The translations under genes were made by a program, and so were the position numbers. The notes under the pieces were generated by a model. It searched no databases. It saw only the letters and a program-made list of their open reading frames with translations, and was not told the DNA's origin. From a bacterium (GTDB lineage Bacteria > Vulcanimicrobiota > Vulcanimicrobiia > Vulcanimicrobiales > Vulcanimicrobiaceae), in the NCBI GenBank assembly GCA_021807065.1, contig JAKAPO010000034.1, forward strand, positions 1 to 13,532: 13,532 nt of DNA. The letters run 5' to 3'. Position 1 is the first letter of the stretch. Each line of letters begins with the position of its first letter. Shown here one piece after another: positions 9,870-13,532 of the stretch.

Positions 9870-9875
9870 GCCTTA

Positions 9876-10021
9876 ATCTTTGGTGGGCGAGCGATGCTTC
9901 GCGATCCACCCGGGAGAGAGTACTGAACGTTGCGGCACGATGCCGCGCTTCGGTTGCGGCAGAGAATCAGGGCTCGCGCGTGTGCGCGGGCCCTCTGCTG
10001 TGAGCGCTCGGAGACCTCACC
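9876..10021 (+). ncRNA. Candidate structured small RNA (unknown family)
   Basis: This gap between two convergent genes has a promoter in front and an unusual density of stems. Seen in the sequence: hairpin GGTGG/CCACC (9882-9886 with 9906-9910) with inner pairs; GCGGCA-CGA-TGCCGC at 9932-9946; the competing TGCCGC/GCGGCA (9941-9946 with 9956-9961) around a C(UUCG)G loop; an 11-bp stem with three G-U pairs, 9954-9964 with 9993-10003; the terminal 10-bp stem 9970-9979 with 9984-9993; and end pairing CGAGCG 9888-9893 with CGCTCG 10005-10010, plus GGTG with CACC (10018-10021). TTGCGGCA occurs twice, so the strand at 9941-9946 has two alternative partners. A rod with paired ends recalls 6S RNA, but I see no diagnostic match. 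An 11-codon ORF (ATG 9894, MLRDPPGREY) with GGTGGG upstream is an alternative reading as a leader peptide. No U-tract marks the 3' end. Confidence 0.4.
9970..9993. terminator. Strong GC hairpin between convergent genes, no U-tract
   Basis: GGGCTCGCGC pairs with GCGCGGGCCC across the loop GTGT, 10 bp with one G-U pair. It sits between the 3' ends of the VKOR gene (+) and the RpiB-type gene (-) and could act as a bidirectional terminator or RNA-end stabiliser. Neither strand has the run of T expected of a standard intrinsic terminator. It may instead be the apical stem of the candidate small RNA. Confidence 0.35.
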
Positions 10022-10025
10022 GGCC

Positions 10026-10466
10026 CTATTCGTCCATCCTCTTCAGATCGTTGATCATCCGCCTATCTGCGCCGTCCTGAGACGGCTGGGCACTGAACCA
10101 AGCATCGATGATTTCGTCGGCGATCGCGGGAGTGACGCTGCGGATCGAAAGCGCAAGAACATTGGCGTCGTTCCAGACGCGTGCACCGCGGGCCGTCTGG
10201 GCATCGTTGCAAAGCGCCGCACGCACGCCGCCGACTTTGTTGGCCGCGATGGAGACACCGGTACCGGTCCAGCAACAAAGGATTCCCTGCGCGCAATCAC
10301 CGCGACTTACCGCTTCGCCTACGGCGCGACCGACGCTCGGCCACGCGGCATCGGCGCCGGAACGGAGAGCCCCAAAAAGTACGGGTTCGAATCCTCGTTC
10401 GCGCAGTCGCCGTTCGATTGCACCGGTCAGTTCGCAGGAAAGGTCGCTGCCTAGAGCAATGCGCAT
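10026..10466 (-). CDS. RpiB/LacA/LacB-family sugar-phosphate isomerase, CCWTGTG subtype
   Basis: The 146-residue product has the fold signature of ribose-5-phosphate isomerase B and galactose-6-phosphate isomerase: GSDLSCELTGAIERRLRERG, GILCCWTGTGVSIAANKVGG, VRAALCNDAQTARGARVW, NDANVLALSIRSV. The catalytic cysteine position (C64/C65) is kept. Two histidines of classical RpiB are not: SDHAG is SDLSC here, and the His before NDANVL is Trp98. The CCWTGTG and WNDANVLALS forms also occur, as I recall, in actinobacterial members, so this is a known but functionally vague subfamily. I therefore withhold the symbol rpiB. The start is ATG 10466, which gives the family length; a start at 10493 would add nine residues without homology. 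It is divergent from the NUDIX gene with 5 bases between start codons. Confidence 0.87.
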   Translation of the reverse strand: MRIALGSDLSCELTGAIERRLRERGFEPVLFGALRSGADAAWPSVGRAVGEAVSRGDCAQGILCCWTGTGVSIAANKVGGVRAALCNDAQTARGARVWNDANVLALSIRSVTPAIADEIIDAWFSAQPSQDGADRRMINDLKRMDE

Positions 10467-10471
10467 GATAT

Positions 10472-11083
10472 ATGATTGTTCGACCGGCAGCAACGGTCAT
10501 GCTGCTGCGGGATGCTGCACCCGAGATCGAGGTTTTCATGCTGCGCCGCAGCTCCGAAAGCACCTTCCTGCCCGATGCATACGTCTTTCCGGGCGGAACG
10601 CTCGAGGATCTCGATCTTACAACTTCCGAGCAGCTGCGAGGCGTTGGCGATGCGCGTCTTCACGACGACTGCAGTCTCGACGTACGCACCCAGCGCGGGT
10701 TACTCGCAACCGCATTTCGCGAGGTGTTCGAAGAGTGCGGGGTACTGCTCACCGACGTCGGCTCGCTCGTCCTCTTCTCGCACTGGGTGACCCCGCAGAC
10801 CGAGCGGCGACGCTTTGAGGTTCACTTCTTTCTGGCGCGTATTCCGCCGGGACAGTATCCCGTCGCGGATGCTCGCGAGACGCACGACGGCATGTGGATC
10901 GCACCCAAAGATGCGCTCGCTCGCGGCGACGACGGCTCGCTGCTCCTCATCTATCCCACGCGCAAACACCTCGAACGCGTCGCGGCATTCGCTACCGTGG
11001 ATGCATTGCTCAATTTCGCTCGCTCGAAACCCATCCTCACGGTTCTTGCACCGCTTCCGCCATCGCTAGAAGGAATCTGGTGA
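10472..11083 (+). CDS. NUDIX hydrolase (NUDT19-like, interrupted Nudix box)
   Basis: A 203-residue NUDIX pyrophosphatase; the family cleaves X-linked nucleoside diphosphates (CoA, NAD, sugar nucleotides or capped RNA). The first strand RPAATVMLLRD, then LPDAYVFPGGTLEDLD (about 34-48), and the metal-binding half-box REVFEECGV at 83-91 are clear. The GG and REVFEE parts are about 40 residues apart rather than about 14. This resembles the insertion in human NUDT19-type acyl-CoA diphosphatases, which makes a CoA-type substrate the first guess. The start is ATG 10472, required to keep the conserved first strand. It lacks a good Shine-Dalgarno, and its start lies 5 bases from the divergent RpiB-type start. 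The TGA overlaps the GTG of the next gene by 4 bases, so the two are probably made together. Confidence 0.88.
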   Translation: MIVRPAATVMLLRDAAPEIEVFMLRRSSESTFLPDAYVFPGGTLEDLDLTTSEQLRGVGDARLHDDCSLDVRTQRGLLATAFREVFEECGVLLTDVGSLVLFSHWVTPQTERRRFEVHFFLARIPPGQYPVADARETHDGMWIAPKDALARGDDGSLLLIYPTRKHLERVAAFATVDALLNFARSKPILTVLAPLPPSLEGIW

Positions 11084-12000
11084 GACACGTCATCACCGTG
11101 CGCGCGCCCAATCCGTCGCCGATGACGCTTTCTGGTACCAACTCGTACGTCGTCGATTGCTTCGACCGCGTAGCCCTCGTCATCGATCCCGGTCCGAATA
11201 TGGACGCGCACGTGCGCGCGCTGCTTACCACGGCGGCCGAACGCGGGCTGCGCATCGTGGCAATCGTCGTTACGCACGGCCATCCCGATCACGCTCCTGC
11301 GGCTATTCCTCTCGCCTTTGCAACCGGCGCGACGGTCTACGCGCATCCGCGCTGTACGACCCCTCATGCTCGCAATCTCGAACTAGACGGAGAGTTGCGC
11401 GTCGGCGAGCGGACGTTCTCCATCATGGACGCGCCCGGCCATACGTTCGACCATATCGTCCTGTACGACCGCCACGCTGAGACGCTTTTCACCGGAGATA
11501 CCATAGTCGGCGAAGGAACGGTCGTCATCGCCCCGCCCGGCGGAGCGATGCGGCCTTATCAGGCGACCCTCGAGCGACTGGCCCGCGAGTACTCCAACGC
11601 ACGGTTCATCCTCGGTGGCCACGGGCCAGTCGTGAACGACGCGAAAGCGAAGATCGCCGAATACATTTCCCACCGCAAGCTGCGAGAGACACAACTGATC
11701 GACGCCCTTTCCTGCGGCGCGCAGACGATTCCCGAGCTCGTCGCGCGCGTCTACGCACAGACGCGCCGCGAGCTTTGGCCTGCAGCAGCGCGCCAAATCC
11801 TCGCATACCTCGATGCCCTCTGCAGCGAAGGCCGCGTCAGCGCGACTCCCGCACCACGCCCGATGAGCGCAGAGGAATACGCGATGCTCAACCCAGATTG
11901 GGACTCGCTCGTCGATCCGGAGCTGGCGAAAGTTCTCGACGCGGAGCTTGGCGCCGAGTACCGGATCGAGAAACTCGATCACTACGCCCTGGTTAGATGA
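11080..12000 (+). CDS. LACTB2-like metallo-beta-lactamase-fold hydrolase
   Basis: A 306-residue two-metal hydrolase of the glyoxalase II/LACTB2 branch. Metal ligands visible: H66, H68, D70 and H71 in THGHPDH; H121 in APGHTFDH; D140 in LFTGD; H181 in GGHGP. FTGDTIVGEGTVVI and YISHRKLRETQLIDAL are typical of LACTB2, whose human member is an endoribonuclease. A C-terminal winged-helix-like region (about 205-260) follows, also as in LACTB2. The start is GTG 11080, overlapping the NUDIX stop as GTGA, with AGAAGGA a few bases upstream. The open frame extends further upstream, but only as a shadow inside the NUDIX gene. The 3' end overlaps the convergent oxidoreductase by 8 bases. The substrate, RNA or a thioester/acyl compound, cannot be told from sequence. 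Confidence 0.9.
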   Translation: MRHVITVRAPNPSPMTLSGTNSYVVDCFDRVALVIDPGPNMDAHVRALLTTAAERGLRIVAIVVTHGHPDHAPAAIPLAFATGATVYAHPRCTTPHARNLELDGELRVGERTFSIMDAPGHTFDHIVLYDRHAETLFTGDTIVGEGTVVIAPPGGAMRPYQATLERLAREYSNARFILGGHGPVVNDAKAKIAEYISHRKLRETQLIDALSCGAQTIPELVARVYAQTRRELWPAAARQILAYLDALCSEGRVSATPAPRPMSAEEYAMLNPDWDSLVDPELAKVLDAELGAEYRIEKLDHYALVR

Positions 12001-12991
12001 TGCGCACCACGATCTTTCCGAATTGTTCGGCTGTATCCATGCGGCGAAATGCATCGACGGCTTCCGCGAACGGATAGACACGATCAACGGCCGGCTTCAA
12101 TCCGTCGGAGAAGAGGCGGAGCATTGCACGAAAATCGTGCGGGCTGCCCATCGAACTTCCGAGGATCGTCAGGTGATTCCAAAACAGCGGAAAGAGTTTG
12201 ATCGATGCCTCGGGCCGCGTGCCGCCGTACACGACGACTCGGCCGCCGGGCCGGAGCATCCCGAGGATCTTGCCAAGCGTCTCTCCGCCGGAAGAGTCGA
12301 TCGCAAGATCGACGGGACCCGCGGCCTTCGCTTCTCTCGCCCAATCAGGGCTGCGCGCATAGTTGAAGGTGAGATCGGCGCCGAGTTCCTTCGCACGTTG
12401 CAGCTTCTCGTCGCTCGACGACGTTACGACCGCGCGTGCGCCAGCGTGTTTGGCAAAGAGCAGCGCGAACGTCTGGACTCCGCCGCCGATGCCCGGCAGC
12501 AGTACGGTCTCGCCCGCCCTCAAGTCGCCGCGAACGAAGAGCGCGTGATACGCGGTCAGGCCGCAGAGCGGTATCGCCGCGGCCTCTTCCATCGAGAGCG
12601 GCGCCGGTTTCGCGTAGATGTTAGCCGCCGGAACGCTGACGTAGTCTGCAAGCGTGCCGGGGCGCGGCATACCGAGAATCTCTGCGCCGGGCTGCCACAG
12701 GCGCGGATCGTCGCCCCATCCTAGCATTGGGTCGATCACGACCCGGTCGCCCAGGTGTATACCGGTTACGTCGGCCCCAAGTGCCGCCACCTCACCGGCT
12801 GCGTCCGAGCCGAGAATCGCTGGGAGAGCGATTCTTGGGTAGAGCCCGCGCGTGATGAAGAGGTCGCGATGATTGAGAGCCGCCGCGTGGACGCGAACGA
12901 TGACTTCGCCGGCCACAGCGATCGGCTCCGCGACTTCGTCGATCCGCAGCTCCTGGGGACCTCCTATCGCGTGTAGTCGAACGGCCTTCAT
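11993..12991 (-). CDS. MDR-family NAD(P)H-dependent oxidoreductase (quinone-oxidoreductase-like, zinc-less)
   Basis: A 332-residue medium-chain dehydrogenase/reductase. The GroES-like domain begins MKAVRLHAIGGPQELRIDEV and contains LPAILGSDAAGEVAALG (56-72). The Rossmann domain has the dinucleotide motif LLPGIGGGVQTFALLFAKHAG (164-184). Although such proteins are often labelled zinc-binding alcohol dehydrogenases, the catalytic zinc ligand positions are occupied by NHRD (40-43) and GSD (61-63). The lobe at 90-112 lacks the four structural cysteines. A zinc-independent quinone/enone reductase is therefore more likely. The start is ATG 12991, at the usual family N-terminus. The stop lies 8 bases inside the convergent metallo-hydrolase gene. 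The start faces the small membrane protein gene across 65 bases. The substrate is unknown. Confidence 0.9.
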   Translation of the reverse strand: MKAVRLHAIGGPQELRIDEVAEPIAVAGEVIVRVHAAALNHRDLFITRGLYPRIALPAILGSDAAGEVAALGADVTGIHLGDRVVIDPMLGWGDDPRLWQPGAEILGMPRPGTLADYVSVPAANIYAKPAPLSMEEAAAIPLCGLTAYHALFVRGDLRAGETVLLPGIGGGVQTFALLFAKHAGARAVVTSSSDEKLQRAKELGADLTFNYARSPDWAREAKAAGPVDLAIDSSGGETLGKILGMLRPGGRVVVYGGTRPEASIKLFPLFWNHLTILGSSMGSPHDFRAMLRLFSDGLKPAVDRVYPFAEAVDAFRRMDTAEQFGKIVVRII

Positions 12992-13056
12992 GCCGCGGCG
13001 CTACGACGCAAGGAGAGCCAGGCCTTCGCATGGATGCCGCCGTACAGGGAAATTCC

Positions 13057-13311
13057 ATGAAAAAGCGCGGCCGTGCGATTCGCGCGCTCTTCCGCGGGGT
13101 AGCACGCGTTCAGCAGAGCATCGAGATACAGGTCGGGCCCATCCACGCGCGAGGCATTCCCGCCATTTTGGTAGGCGTTACCGGTATCGTCGTCGCGTCG
13201 GGCATCGCCGCGATGCTGGCCAAGAGCGCCGAACGCTTGCCCGAAACGCTGCGAGAGGCCCGCGGGTTGACGGATTCGGTCCGCGGCAGGCAGACGCCGC
13301 TCAATCCATGA
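13057..13311 (+). CDS. Small single-helix membrane protein, unknown function
   Basis: An 84-residue protein I do not recognise. A basic N-terminus (MKKRGRAIRALFRGVARVQQ) precedes one hydrophobic segment at about 33-55 (GIPAILVGVTGIVVASGIAA) and a charged tail, AERLPETLREARGLTDSVRG. This suggests a single-pass or anchored inner-membrane protein; the N-terminal basic stretch could form an amphipathic helix. I start at ATG 13057 because AGGGA lies 7-12 bases upstream. An in-frame ATG at 13030 would add nine residues (MDAAVQGNS) without a ribosome site. Its TGA overlaps the bolA ATG as ATGA, so the two are probably translated together. That coupling is the main argument that the ORF is real. Confidence 0.65.
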   Translation: MKKRGRAIRALFRGVARVQQSIEIQVGPIHARGIPAILVGVTGIVVASGIAAMLAKSAERLPETLREARGLTDSVRGRQTPLNP

Positions 13312-13532
13312 TCGAAAGCACGTCGCTGGTCGCGCTCGTGCGCGCTGGAATACCCGATGCTGATGTCACCGTTGCGGATCGAACGGGTACGATGGACCAC
13401 TTCAACGTAACGGTTCGCTCGAGGGCATTCAAGGACAAATCGGTTTTGCAGCAGCATCAAATGGTCTACGGCGCGCTGCGGGACGCCCTGCGCGACGGGC
13501 GCATTCACGCAGTCGAACTCAAGACGATCGCG
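13308..13532 (+). CDS. bolA: BolA-family protein (cut by the right edge)
   Basis: BolA proteins pair with monothiol glutaredoxins to handle [2Fe-2S] clusters and in some bacteria act as stress-linked regulators. The 75 visible codons hold the BolA signature TMDHFNVTVRSRAF, KDKSVLQQHQMVYGALRDAL and RIHAVELKT. This includes the FxxKS turn, the HQxVY helix and the late His67, a cluster-ligand position in the family. No stop is reached before the edge; family length is about 80-105, so only a few codons are probably missing. The start is ATG 13308, overlapping the upstream stop by 4 bases, with no separate Shine-Dalgarno. A gene for a Grx4-type glutaredoxin often follows bolA but would lie outside the window. 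Confidence 0.93.
   Translation, partial: MIESTSLVALVRAGIPDADVTVADRTGTMDHFNVTVRSRAFKDKSVLQQHQMVYGALRDALRDGRIHAVELKTIA

Noticed and set aside
9880..10080. 66-codon plus-strand ORF in the VKOR/RpiB gap
   Set aside because: GTG start, low-complexity Arg/Ser/Pro-rich product, and its second part is antisense to the RpiB-type gene. The RNA interpretation fits better.
10441..10500. TATGAT as a -10 box for the NUDIX gene, or TATCAT for the RpiB-type gene
   Set aside because: Both overlap the start codons themselves, so transcripts would begin inside the genes and lose conserved N-terminal residues.
12084..12724. Several ORFs of 60-260 codons opposite the MDR oxidoreductase
   Set aside because: They are frame shadows of a well-supported gene, with Arg-rich products and no motifs.

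Overview
The window is about 13.5 kb of GC-rich, densely packed bacterial chromosome. It carries central-metabolism and housekeeping genes. I see no rRNA or tRNA gene, insertion sequence, phage gene, CRISPR array or defence gene. The mix (E. coli-type homodimeric AceE with a single-lipoyl AceF, AcnA, a CCWTGTG-type RpiB homologue, a LACTB2-like hydrolase, short VKOR) does not fix the phylum. A poorly cultured GC-rich lineage such as Eremiobacterota is my guess, from general impression only.

Left end (1-903): the 5' part of thiC lies on the minus strand and runs off the window. A clear TPP riboswitch precedes it and ends at its Shine-Dalgarno sequence. Facing away is aceE, whose upstream 100 bases hold three successive hairpins, including a perfect 7-5-7 inverted repeat. 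A thiamine-biosynthesis gene and a TPP-dependent enzyme therefore share one divergent control region.

904-4855: aceE and aceF (E1 and E2 of pyruvate dehydrogenase) form a tight operon; no E3 gene is in the window. The aceF linker contains an in-frame 21-base tandem repeat. aceF ends tail-to-tail with, and 11 bases inside, acnA.

9444-4845 (minus strand): a TVP38/VTT membrane protein, ribonuclease D and aconitase A overlap head-to-tail and look like one transcription unit.

9460-10493: a short VKOR-like membrane protein (+) and an RpiB-family isomerase (-) converge on a 176-base gap. That gap has the best promoter-like sequence I found in the window (TTGCGA, 17 bases, TACTAT, extended by TG). 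It reads into a segment rich in competing stems with pairing ends and no convincing ORF. This is my best candidate for something undescribed, a structured small RNA.

10472-13532: a NUDIX hydrolase and a LACTB2-like metallo-beta-lactamase-fold protein form a coupled pair (+) that overlaps a convergent zinc-less MDR oxidoreductase (-). Divergent from the latter, a small one-helix membrane protein is coupled by ATGA to bolA, which is cut by the right edge.

The gene packing is extreme: two tail-to-tail pairs overlap, and two divergent pairs have start codons 15 bases apart or less.
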